Shown in pieces: positions 1-5,827 of a stretch of 5,831 nucleotides of DNA. Below the pieces are notes generated by a model, which was given only the letters and a program-made list of their open reading frames with translations, ran no database searches and was not told the DNA's origin. The position numbers and the translations under genes were made by a program. This DNA is from an uncultured Pyrinomonas sp. (GTDB lineage Bacteria > Acidobacteriota > Blastocatellia > Pyrinomonadales > Pyrinomonadaceae): contig CAKZOF010000339.1 in assembly GCA_937135995.1 (NCBI GenBank), positions 1 to 5,831 of the forward strand, in the 5' to 3' direction. The first letter of the stretch is position 1, and every line of letters begins with the position of its first letter.

Positions 1-727
1 CGGCGCTGATCAACGGCGCCACTCCGACAGGTCGCGCAGCCCACTGGCGAAACACGCGAAAGGCAGGGAAATCAGGTTTGCGACGCCCTTCAGGACGAAA
101 AGTCGGGTCATCCGTCAACAGAAAGCAATCGACATGACGCCGCGCTTCGGCCCTTCTCTCGATCTCGAGGTAGAGCATCGCCGACCCTTTTTCGAGGATC
201 GCTTCCGCGCTGTCCCAAACGAAGGCCCACCCCCAGTACATGCTCACTTCATCGTGCGCGTCCAGAAGATCACGCGCGCCGAACTCGTGGCGGAAGATTT
301 CGCGCCCGTGTTGGACGAGGCGGATGGTGAAGTTCTCCGTCTTTCTGGCCCAGTCAGCGTAACGCACCCACAGGCGATAGGTGCCGCTGCGGGGGATCTC
401 CAGTGCTTGGGAGAGCGTGGCGCGCGTTTCGTCGGCGCTCGCTGCTACTGAGTTCCATTCGCTTTCGCCCCCTTGTGACCACTCGGCCGACACTCCCGGG
501 CCATTGATGCCCCAACCGGGAGCTTTGGCGCGCGGCGGATCAACCCACGATGGATTGAGCACAGGCTCGTTGCGCGCGTCGCGCGTTAGCCCGCGCATGT
601 TCTCGGCTTCGTACCAGAGGTAGGAATAACTGGGCGGCGCGGCAGCGAGTGCCTGCACGGCGCCGCACAGGACGAAGACGAAGAGCAGCAGCCGCTGGCG
701 TCTCGCTCTGAGGCCAAGTGCTTGCAA
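1..727 (-). CDS. Secreted protein with N-terminal carbohydrate-binding-like beta-sandwich domain (partial, 3' end outside window)
   Basis: This open frame enters from the left edge and has no stop in the 242 residues visible. Residues 1-12 are basic (RARRQR) and are followed by a hydrophobic core (LLLFVFVLCGAV) ending in ALA-AAP, a clear Sec signal peptide with likely cleavage near residue 28 or 30. The Cys in VLCG does not fit a lipobox. The mature part opens with YEAENM (39-44), then GTYRLWVRYADW (115-126), and ends with VDCFLLTDDPTFRPEG (199-214). This order is typical of CBM6/CBM35-like jelly-roll domains in large secreted proteins. No catalytic domain is visible, so the function of the whole protein is unknown. 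No in-frame ATG or GTG lies between the upstream in-frame TAA (about 782) and the signal peptide, so TTG at 727 is the best start, with a weak GGGAG at 739-743. The hemQ stop lies 25 nt upstream, so it is probably co-transcribed with hemQ. Confidence 0.8.
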   Translation of the reverse strand, partial: MQALGLRARRQRLLLFVFVLCGAVQALAAAPPSYSYLWYEAENMRGLTRDARNEPVLNPSWVDPPRAKAPGWGINGPGVSAEWSQGGESEWNSVAASADETRATLSQALEIPRSGTYRLWVRYADWARKTENFTIRLVQHGREIFRHEFGARDLLDAHDEVSMYWGWAFVWDSAEAILEKGSAMLYLEIERRAEARRHVDCFLLTDDPTFRPEGRRKPDFPAFRVFRQWAARPVGVAPLISA

Positions 728-752
728 CGACGAACTCGCTCCCGATGAGAAC

Positions 753-1517
753 TCAGCCGATCTCTTCGAGGATTTCGGTTAGGGCACGCAGCCGACAGGT
801 ATACATCGGCGTGTCGCGCAGCGTGTACATGCTCGCTTTGGTCTCACGTAGATCTTGGACCAGATCGAGGAAATCGGCCGGCTCGTCCGTCTCGAAGGAG
901 ACGACGAATTCCTGATCGTCGAGTCCGAAGGAGTAGGTTGTGTTCAGCTTGACCGATGGATATTTCGATCCGACGCGGATGTGTTCATCCATCATCTCTT
1001 GCCGTTCATCGAAGGGGAGCGCGTACCATGCGCGCGTTTTGACGAACGGATAGACGAAGAGGTATTTCGCCTTACCGGGGATGATGTGGAGGCGATCTTC
1101 GACGTGTTCGGGATTCTCCTTGTCCATGTAGATGGACCGTTTGGTCATTGACAGGTATGATTGCGTCACTTCCAGATGTCGCCCGAGCACGGTGCGATTG
1201 ATGCGCGCGCTCATCTCTTGAAACGGATCGAGTTCATAGCCGATCCGCCAGATCATGAAGTCGGCGTCGGTACGCAACCCGGTCAAAGAGTAAGTTTGAA
1301 TGATGAGCTGCCGGCGAAATCCGTCCACCGTGTTGATGAACTCGCGCTTGGCTTCTTCCTTGGTTCGCTCGTCGAGCAACCGCCACTCGGGACGGACGTG
1401 ATAGAAAGTGAAGTTGACGAACTGGCGTCGCACGGGAGTTTGCTTGTCATCCGCGCGGCTGCCGCGCTCGGAGAGCCTCAATCTCGCTTGCTCTTGAATC
1501 ACTGCTTCGGTGCTCAT
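753..1517 (-). CDS. hemQ: HemQ-like coproheme decarboxylase (chlorite dismutase family)
   Basis: The 254-residue protein matches the chlorite-dismutase/HemQ family across its length: RRQFVNFTFYHVRPEW (30-45), a central ferredoxin-like half, KYLFVYPFVKTRAWY (151-165), MMDEHIRVG (175-183) and NTTYSFGLDDQEFVVSFE (192-209). H179 sits where the family places its proximal heme ligand, and Y152 lies 27 residues before it, the spacing of the catalytic Tyr-His pair in Firmicutes HemQ. Thirteen residues after the His, where true chlorite dismutases carry Arg and Firmicutes HemQ carries Gln, this protein has N192, which argues against chlorite dismutation. HemQ converts Fe-coproporphyrin III to heme b with peroxide in the cytoplasm, the last step of the coproporphyrin-dependent heme pathway. 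A longer start at 1571 is possible, but the ATG at 1517 has GAGAGGAG six bases upstream. No other heme genes are in view. Confidence 0.88.
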   Translation of the reverse strand: MSTEAVIQEQARLRLSERGSRADDKQTPVRRQFVNFTFYHVRPEWRLLDERTKEEAKREFINTVDGFRRQLIIQTYSLTGLRTDADFMIWRIGYELDPFQEMSARINRTVLGRHLEVTQSYLSMTKRSIYMDKENPEHVEDRLHIIPGKAKYLFVYPFVKTRAWYALPFDERQEMMDEHIRVGSKYPSVKLNTTYSFGLDDQEFVVSFETDEPADFLDLVQDLRETKASMYTLRDTPMYTCRLRALTEILEEIG

Positions 1518-1523
1518 TTCGAT

Positions 1524-1531
1524 CTCCTCTC
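1524..1531 (-). promoter_or_regulatory. Ribosome-binding site of hemQ
   Basis: GAGAGGAG on the minus strand lies six bases before the ATG at 1517. It decides for this start over the in-frame ATG at 1571, whose extra 18 residues (MQWGPYRNGPDR...) do not look like the family N-terminus. Confidence 0.8.
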
Positions 1532-1541
1532 GAAGTCTGTC

Positions 1542-1563
1542 GGGGCCGTTGCGGTACGGCCCC
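1542..1563 (-). promoter_or_regulatory. 8-bp perfect hairpin in the hemQ leader
   Basis: GGGGCCGT (1542-1549) and ACGGCCCC (1556-1563) are exact reverse complements around a six-base loop. In the hemQ transcript this GC-rich stem ends about 10 nt upstream of the Shine-Dalgarno sequence, inside the 5' leader. It could be an RNA structure affecting translation or stability, or a DNA operator. The sequence does not say which, and no T-tract follows, so it is not an intrinsic terminator. Confidence 0.45.
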
Positions 1564-1571
1564 CACTGCAC

Positions 1572-2132
1572 GCCATCGAGTCGTCGGAAGCAACGCCCGA
1601 TGCGCGATCAGGACGGTGAATCGAACGACATCGCTCGTAAAAGAGCTTTCCGACCGGAATTTTACCACGAAAGCGTGCCAAAAGCCTTCGCCGCCGTGAA
1701 GACCGAGAGGCAAAGACTGAGTATTTGACAACGGAGCAAGGCTCACGCCGTTCGCTGGAACAGCGCGAAAGGATTCGCGTTTTCGCTCGAGTGAAGCGGT
1801 TTGTGCGCCGGAGCGCCCTCGCGTTGAGTTGTTTCGCCCGAACACGACTCGCGGATCGGCGAGAGCTCGCGCGGACAACGATCGCTCCGAAAAGCGGCAT
1901 GCGCGACCGACCCTTGGTTGGGCGACCCGGCTGTGAACGTTTTCTGCGCGGAGTTCGTTTCGAAAAGCGCGCACGGACCGTTCCGCTCGCGAAACAGATC
2001 GGCAGTTTTCATGCGCAACGCACGCCGCTTAGTGCGCTCCGCTCTCGGGCCGCGCCATGTCCCTTTGCGCGGCCCGAAGCGCGGGCGATCAGCGAGCGCT
2101 CTATGCTTGCGGCGCTGCGCACTCTCTTGGCG
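1572..2132. other. Intergenic region between hemQ and the BI-1 gene, no convincing gene
   Basis: Several frames stay open here on both strands because the DNA is GC-rich and stop-poor. Their products are Arg/Ala/Ser-rich, lack recognisable motifs, and none stands out from the others. The hemQ promoter should lie in its left part. A TAAAAT (minus strand, 1659-1664) is a possible -10, with only a badly spaced TTGGCA 11 nt upstream at 1676-1681. Near the right end is the hairpin described separately. No tRNA or known structured RNA was recognised. Confidence 0.6.
2045..2077. repeat. Perfect inverted repeat, 11-bp stem with 11-nt loop
   Basis: TCGGGCCGCGC (2045-2055) and GCGCGGCCCGA (2067-2077) are exact reverse complements, separated by 11 nt. 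The element lies 55 nt past the stop codon of the BI-1 gene in its transcript. That position would suit a transcript-end hairpin, but no U-run follows on either strand. It could be a 3'-end stabilising hairpin, a Rho-independent terminator lacking a tract, or a copy of a dispersed palindromic element. Confidence 0.6.
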
Positions 2133-2897
2133 CTACCTGCTACGGAGCAGGCGCAGCAGGGCTAGGAAGATATTGAACAGGTCGAGATAAAGATCCAGCG
2201 CGCCCGCCACATATTCGTTGGTCGGATAGCGGCGCAGTATCTTCGACGTGTCGTAGAGCACAAAGCCCGAAAAAAGCACCAAGCTCGCCACCGCGATGGC
2301 AAAACTGAACGCATTGGAAGCGAGAAATAGGTTGAGGATCGCGGCCAGCACGACCACGATCAAGCCAGTGACGACCATGCCCTGCAGAAAGCTGAAGTCG
2401 CGTTTGGAGATGAAAACGTAAGCCGTCAAACCGCCGAAGATACCAACAGTGAGAACACCTGCTTGCAGGATCACTGCCGGTTCTCCCATCGCAACGACGA
2501 AAAGCAATGGCGAAATCGCCACGCCGGTCAGCGTCGTGAAGCCGAACAGCGCGAGCAGATTTACCACGGGCACGTGGCGCACCGCCTGCGCCACAATCAC
2601 ACCGCCGATCAAACCGAAGAACATGAGCAGACGGTGATTCAAGGCAAAGATCAACAGCGGCGTGTAGAGGAACGCCAGCGCCACGCCGCCGATGGCAAAG
2701 AGCGTAGCGAGGAAGAACAAGGCGTAAACCTTGCGCACGAAGGTCATACGCTCTTGCGCGCTCGCCTCGGCTGCCGTCACCACGCCCGTCCAATCCGCAG
2801 TCAAATAGTCTGTTTGCGCGTTTCGGTCGTTCGAAAAGATCGGTCCGGCGACAGGTAGGGTCTTCTCCGCATTGTTTCGATAGCGTTGTTCGTTCAT
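2133..2897 (-). CDS. Bax inhibitor-1 / YccA family integral membrane protein
   Basis: The 254-residue protein has a polar N-terminal tail of about 50 residues, then RMTFVRKVYALFFLATLFAI (50-69), the family's usual entry into the first membrane helix. About seven hydrophobic segments follow: roughly 57-78, 81-102, 109-127, 129-154 (possibly with a break), 173-192, 196-214 and 233-251. The family hallmarks are at the end: GFVLYDTSKIL (211-221) and ALDLYLDLFNIFLALLRLL (233-251). D216 and D239 probably correspond to the paired aspartates that gate pH-dependent calcium leak in Bacillus YetJ; spacing is 23 here against 24 there. The likely role is a cation/calcium leak channel or stress-related inner-membrane protein. 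GGGAGGAG three bases before the ATG at 2897 selects this start over one at 3008. It appears monocistronic. Confidence 0.9.
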   Translation of the reverse strand: MNEQRYRNNAEKTLPVAGPIFSNDRNAQTDYLTADWTGVVTAAEASAQERMTFVRKVYALFFLATLFAIGGVALAFLYTPLLIFALNHRLLMFFGLIGGVIVAQAVRHVPVVNLLALFGFTTLTGVAISPLLFVVAMGEPAVILQAGVLTVGIFGGLTAYVFISKRDFSFLQGMVVTGLIVVVLAAILNLFLASNAFSFAIAVASLVLFSGFVLYDTSKILRRYPTNEYVAGALDLYLDLFNIFLALLRLLRSR

Positions 2898-2900
2898 CTT

Positions 2901-2908
2901 CTCCTCCC
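2901..2908 (-). promoter_or_regulatory. Ribosome-binding site of the BI-1 gene
   Basis: GGGAGGAG on the minus strand, with its GGAGG core five bases before the ATG at 2897. It rules against the upstream in-frame ATG at 3008, whose 37-codon extension runs back through AT-rich leader DNA. Confidence 0.8.
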
Positions 2909-2929
2909 AAGAAAAATTCGACCCAAAGC

Positions 2930-3010
2930 GGTTCGGGTCCTTAAAAATTTTTCCTCTTATATTATCGGCGAAAAGAGAAAAATGTTTCCTATCATTTTGA
3001 CCGAACAATT
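2930..3010 (-). promoter_or_regulatory. AT-rich leader and probable promoter region of the BI-1 gene
   Basis: This stretch is markedly AT-richer than its surroundings. It includes the palindrome AAAAATTTTT (2943-2952) and, on the minus strand, GATAATATAAG (2956-2966), which offers -10-like hexamers. No -35 hexamer with good spacing was found, so the exact promoter is not assigned. Confidence 0.35.
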
Positions 3011-3306
3011 ACTACAAAGTTTGTCGCAACAGTCATCTCATCGCTAAAGATATCCGGCAGCGAGCACGGCAAAGCGCGATTCGATGGTCACAGCGTCGAT
3101 GGTTGACGCCACGATGAGCCTTCGTTCTTTGAAGTGCTGGATTCCGGCGCACCCATCGCCGCAGCGCAACGTGCCCTCAAGAAGCGGTTTTCGCTGTGCG
3201 ATTTGGCACACGGGCCGACACGTGAATGGGGTGAGATTGCGTCTTCAAGGCGCGCAGATCAGTTGAAGGTGGCGCCCTGCGCGCAGCATCCTCGCCCGAA
3301 GACAAA
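3011..3306. other. Unassigned intergenic DNA, possible gene remnant
   Basis: Between the two divergent genes there is about 290 nt with short plus-strand open frames of 60 and 81 codons (from 3084 and 3134). Neither has a convincing Shine-Dalgarno site or a recognisable domain. The frame from 3134 gives a helix-like segment (APIAAAQRALKKRF) and could be a decayed gene fragment, but this is weak. The stretch also serves as the far-upstream region of the large plus-strand gene. Confidence 0.35.
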
Positions 3307-3376
3307 GAAAGGTTTTCCACAAACTGCCGGCAATAAAAAAACAAGGAAACGTTTTCTGCTAACCGCCGATAATAAA
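3307..3376 (+). repeat. Two imperfect 31-bp direct repeats, 39-bp period
   Basis: Units at 3307-3337 and 3346-3376 share 24 of 31 positions by eye. They keep the order GAAA-n-GTTTTC, then C-n-AAC, GCCG and AATAAA, with an A-rich 8-nt spacer. They end about 50 nt before the start of the large plus-strand gene. Possible roles are a paired regulator-binding site or the remains of a small dispersed repeat. Two units with internal divergence do not make a CRISPR array. Confidence 0.6.
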
Positions 3377-3419
3377 TAGTAGATAATGTAGATAACCAAA
3401 AAATCTGCTTTGGGAGGAG
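3377..3419 (+). promoter_or_regulatory. Promoter-proximal leader and ribosome-binding site of the toxin-like gene
   Basis: The stretch is AT-rich and carries TAGATAA twice (3380-3386 and 3389-3395). The first copy overlaps GATAAT, a fair -10 match without a clear -35. GGGAGGAG at 3412-3419 lies 9 nt before the ATG at 3429 and supports that start codon. Confidence 0.5.
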
Positions 3420-3428
3420 TGCAGAGCA

Positions 3429-5762
3429 ATGACCGACAGAATCAACAGCGTTGGCGGCAGTTCTTGGTGGCCGGAGTTGACCGCACCGAGTGGTGACTTG
3501 GCTTTCTCCGACGTCGAACAAGTTGAACAAGATCAACAAGCTAAGCAAGTCGAGCCGCAAGTCGCGCACGAGCTGACGCGTGCTAGTGGCGAGCGGGCCA
3601 ACAGCCAAGCGGCCGAAGCGTTCTATGCCCGCACGGGCACGGATGGGCAGTGGTTGTGCCACCACTTTCTGCGACCGCAAGGGGCGGGCGGCGACGACGC
3701 GGCGAGGGCTACGCCGCGCGGGCCGGACGGCAAGACCGAAGTGCGTGACAGCGTTGACGAGGGTACGGGGAAGCTGGCCAGCGCGGCGGTGGCTAGTCAA
3801 GTCGAGCTGCGGCGTGCTGATGGTGAAGTGGTCGAGTTGGTGTGGCAGCCTGCGGAGCTCGGGTTGGGGCCGCAGCGTCCGGCGCAAGTGATGGTGGGCG
3901 AGGCCGAGATCGAGCGGAAGTTGTTCAGCGCGTTCGGCTTGGACTTGTCGGCAGCGCGGCAGCGGCTGCGGCAGACGTTGGGCGCCGCGGGCGATCCGCT
4001 AGAACAAATATGGCCTTACGTTCGCCAAGGTGCCACCAAGCAGCGCGTGGCGGCGCTGGCGGCAACGTTGGCGGCTGACGGGACCTATCGACTACGGCTC
4101 GAAGTGGACAAGCAGGTGATGGCGGCAGTGGCCGACGACGAGATGGTGGTGCGCGTCGAGACGCGGGCCGCGACGCCGGACGGTGTCGGCACCTCTGTGT
4201 CCGGCGAAAGCAGAACTGGCGGTGGCGCGCATGGTGCGCCACAGGCCGAGCGCGATGGCAGATCGGCACGTGCCTCGCAGGTTGAGAAGCGCACCGAGGC
4301 GCCGAGGGCCGCCAAGAGCCAGTCTGCGGAGACGGGCGCGCCGTCGCCACAAGATGGCGGCGCGGACGAGGCTGTTGGGCAGAGGCTTGTTCCTAACGAC
4401 CAGAGCAAGTCGTCGCCACAAGGCAGCGGTGGGAACACAGACCCGGTCATGGCGATAAAGAGCGAGCTGGAGAAGAGCGGCGCAGCGCTGGCTGAAGGTG
4501 CGAGCGAGTTCATGCGCGGGCTGGTGCTGGGCGACTTTGCTGAGTCGGAGTCGCTGGCGGCGGTGGCCGGGCAGATCGTAGGCGGGCTGATTCCGGTCTA
4601 CGGGCAGTTGGCCGACGTGCGCGACTTGGTGGCGGCGCTCAAGCAGGTGGCCGAAGGCAAAGAAGGAGCTTGGGCGAGCCTTGGGCTGGCGGCAGTGGGT
4701 TTTGTGCCGCTGTTTGGCGACATGGTGAAAGCCGGCAAGCGCGTGGATGGGGTGCCGGAGTTGTTGCGGCGTGCCGGTGTGGATGAAGAGTTGATGCGGC
4801 TAGCGAAGTCTGGCGGGGCGGCCATTGGCGCGAAGCTGGCGGCGGAGCGACTGGGCGGCAGCGAGCGGCTGCTGGCGACGTTGAACGAGTTAGGCAAAGG
4901 GTTGCAGGACGGGCGATTGGCCGATACCGGGCGGTTGCGTGAGTCGGTGCGCAAGCTGGCGAGCGGATATGATGCCGAATTGGAGCAGCGTGTGGCCGAG
5001 AGGATAAAGCGCAGCGGAGCGAAGGTGGATGACGAAGCGCTCGCTAAGGTGCGGGCGGACGTGCATGATAAGTTGCTGGATGAGGCGTACCAGCGATACA
5101 TTGAGTTGGAGCGAGCGGCTGAGGTGTTGCGGACAAAGCGGTTGGCAGATGGGACCAAGGTGGCGCTGGGCGCCAGAAGCGCTGAAGAGCTAAGCGAAGC
5201 GGGCTTGCGGGCGTTGCCGGCCGAAGTGAGCGAAGCGGATCTGTACTACAAGACGGCCGACGGCGTGGTACATGTGGAAGAGGTCAAGAGCACGTTTCGG
5301 GCATTGAACCGTAAGTTGGAAAAAGTGAAGAAGGTAGCTGAAGGAGCCAGAGACGATCGAGAGAAGCTGCAAAGAATCATGAAGGATACGCAGTTGGGGC
5401 GGTATGTGAAGTGGGAGCAAGAAGGGGCGACAGCGGGCGAGGTGCGCGCCTTCACAGTCTACGTACCGAAAGAGAGCGCCCACTTCGACGAACTATTAGA
5501 TAGGAATCTCTTAAATGCCCTCAAGCTACTAGAATCCGTTTCCGGCCGGCGTCTGTTGCAGATCGGCGACAGAGAATTCAGCACCGTTGAGTTGAAGCAG
5601 ATGTACAAGGAAGCGAAGAAACTGATCGACAAATGGAAAGAGAAGAATCCGCAAGCGAGCGAGAAGGAGTCGCACGAGTGGGTAGACGAGCGGTTCGGGA
5701 CGCTGGAGCGAGCCGAGCAGACGTTGTCGCGCCGGTATGGTGTGAGTGGCGAGCCGCAGTAG
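3429..5762 (+). CDS. Polymorphic-toxin-like protein with C-terminal PD-(D/E)xK (QxxxY-type) nuclease domain
   Basis: A 777-residue modular protein with no signal peptide and no recognised VgrG, PAAR, Rhs, LXG or DUF4157 (HExxH) module. Residues 1-45 are polar and Gln-rich. Residues 120-245 look folded but are not recognised, and 246-340 is a Gly/Ser/Ala/Gln-rich linker. Residues 361-436 form a hydrophobic 'pre-toxin' segment with a repeated turn, GLIPVYGQ (386-393) and GFVPLFGD (424-431), and ADVRD at 395-399. Residues 440-570 are mostly charged helix. The C-terminal domain shows D604, E618-V-K620 and Q655-L-G-R-Y659, with a possible helix-1 Glu at 586/587. This is the catalytic layout of RecB/Cas4-like PD-(D/E)xK nucleases, so DNA cleavage is the inferred activity. 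A Lys/Glu-rich helical tail (690-777) follows. The immunity gene would be expected next, and a new gene starts 52 nt after the stop. The nuclease call is motif-based; the delivery route is unknown. Confidence 0.8.
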   Translation: MTDRINSVGGSSWWPELTAPSGDLAFSDVEQVEQDQQAKQVEPQVAHELTRASGERANSQAAEAFYARTGTDGQWLCHHFLRPQGAGGDDAARATPRGPDGKTEVRDSVDEGTGKLASAAVASQVELRRADGEVVELVWQPAELGLGPQRPAQVMVGEAEIERKLFSAFGLDLSAARQRLRQTLGAAGDPLEQIWPYVRQGATKQRVAALAATLAADGTYRLRLEVDKQVMAAVADDEMVVRVETRAATPDGVGTSVSGESRTGGGAHGAPQAERDGRSARASQVEKRTEAPRAAKSQSAETGAPSPQDGGADEAVGQRLVPNDQSKSSPQGSGGNTDPVMAIKSELEKSGAALAEGASEFMRGLVLGDFAESESLAAVAGQIVGGLIPVYGQLADVRDLVAALKQVAEGKEGAWASLGLAAVGFVPLFGDMVKAGKRVDGVPELLRRAGVDEELMRLAKSGGAAIGAKLAAERLGGSERLLATLNELGKGLQDGRLADTGRLRESVRKLASGYDAELEQRVAERIKRSGAKVDDEALAKVRADVHDKLLDEAYQRYIELERAAEVLRTKRLADGTKVALGARSAEELSEAGLRALPAEVSEADLYYKTADGVVHVEEVKSTFRALNRKLEKVKKVAEGARDDREKLQRIMKDTQLGRYVKWEQEGATAGEVRAFTVYVPKESAHFDELLDRNLLNALKLLESVSGRRLLQIGDREFSTVELKQMYKEAKKLIDKWKEKNPQASEKESHEWVDERFGTLERAEQTLSRRYGVSGEPQ

Positions 5763-5827
5763 ACTGGAGGAGTGTTCGATGAACCGAGTCGAAGTAGACT
5801 GGAGGAGTGTTCGATGAACAGAGCCGA
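5758..5827 (+). repeat. Tandem 35-bp duplication covering a ribosome-binding site and start codon
   Basis: Units 5758-5792 and 5793-5827 match at 33 of 35 positions, differing at 5785/5820 and 5789/5824. Each carries GGAGGAG (5766-5772 and 5801-5807) followed six bases later by ATG. The first unit overlaps the last codon and stop of the toxin-like gene. Because 35 is not a multiple of three, the two starts are in different frames. Confidence 0.9.
5779..5817 (+). CDS. 12-codon mini-ORF produced by the duplicated start region
   Basis: ATG at 5779 with GGAGGAG six bases upstream reads MNRVEVDWRSVR and stops at TGA 5815-5817. The stop overlaps the next ATG (5814-5816) as ATGA, the usual arrangement for translational coupling. 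It most likely arose as a by-product of the tandem duplication. It may nevertheless be translated, because its ribosome-binding site equals that of the following gene. It encodes no recognisable peptide. Confidence 0.4.
   Translation: MNRVEVDWRSVR

Noticed and set aside
1161..1619. Plus-strand frame antisense to hemQ
   Set aside because: It mirrors a clear HemQ coding sequence and has no RBS or domain of its own.
1665..1680. TGGCACG on the minus strand resembling the -24 part of a sigma-54 promoter upstream of hemQ
   Set aside because: The -12 TTGC element is missing at the required spacing.
1725..1730. TTGACA, a perfect -35 hexamer on the plus strand
   Set aside because: No -10 hexamer follows at 16-19 nt and no plus-strand gene starts downstream before 3429.
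2136..2151. CCTGCT/AGCAGG hairpin at the stop codon of the BI-1 gene as an intrinsic terminator
   Set aside because: The stem is only six base pairs and lies mostly inside the coding end; no U-run follows on the minus strand.
1725..2165. 146-codon plus-strand open frame
   Set aside because: It starts with TTG, has no ribosome-binding site, overlaps the end of the BI-1 gene in antisense, and gives an Arg/Ala-rich product without motifs. Several other frames are equally open here.
2140..2910. 256-codon minus-strand frame within the BI-1 gene
   Set aside because: It is an out-of-frame shadow rich in Arg and Gly, while the overlapping frame encodes a full BI-1 family protein with a strong RBS.
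3307..3376. Possible short CRISPR array
   Set aside because: There are only two units, 7 of 31 positions differ, and the spacer is 8 nt and A-rich.
3177..3887. 236-codon minus-strand frame antisense to the start of the toxin-like gene
   Set aside because: The product is low-complexity, rich in Arg/Leu/Pro and without motifs; the plus-strand gene has a good RBS and recognisable domain structure.
4085..5158. Long antisense frames inside the toxin-like gene (for example 4085-4513 and 4598-5158)
   Set aside because: These are Ser/Arg/Ala-rich shadows caused by the GC-biased third positions of the real gene.
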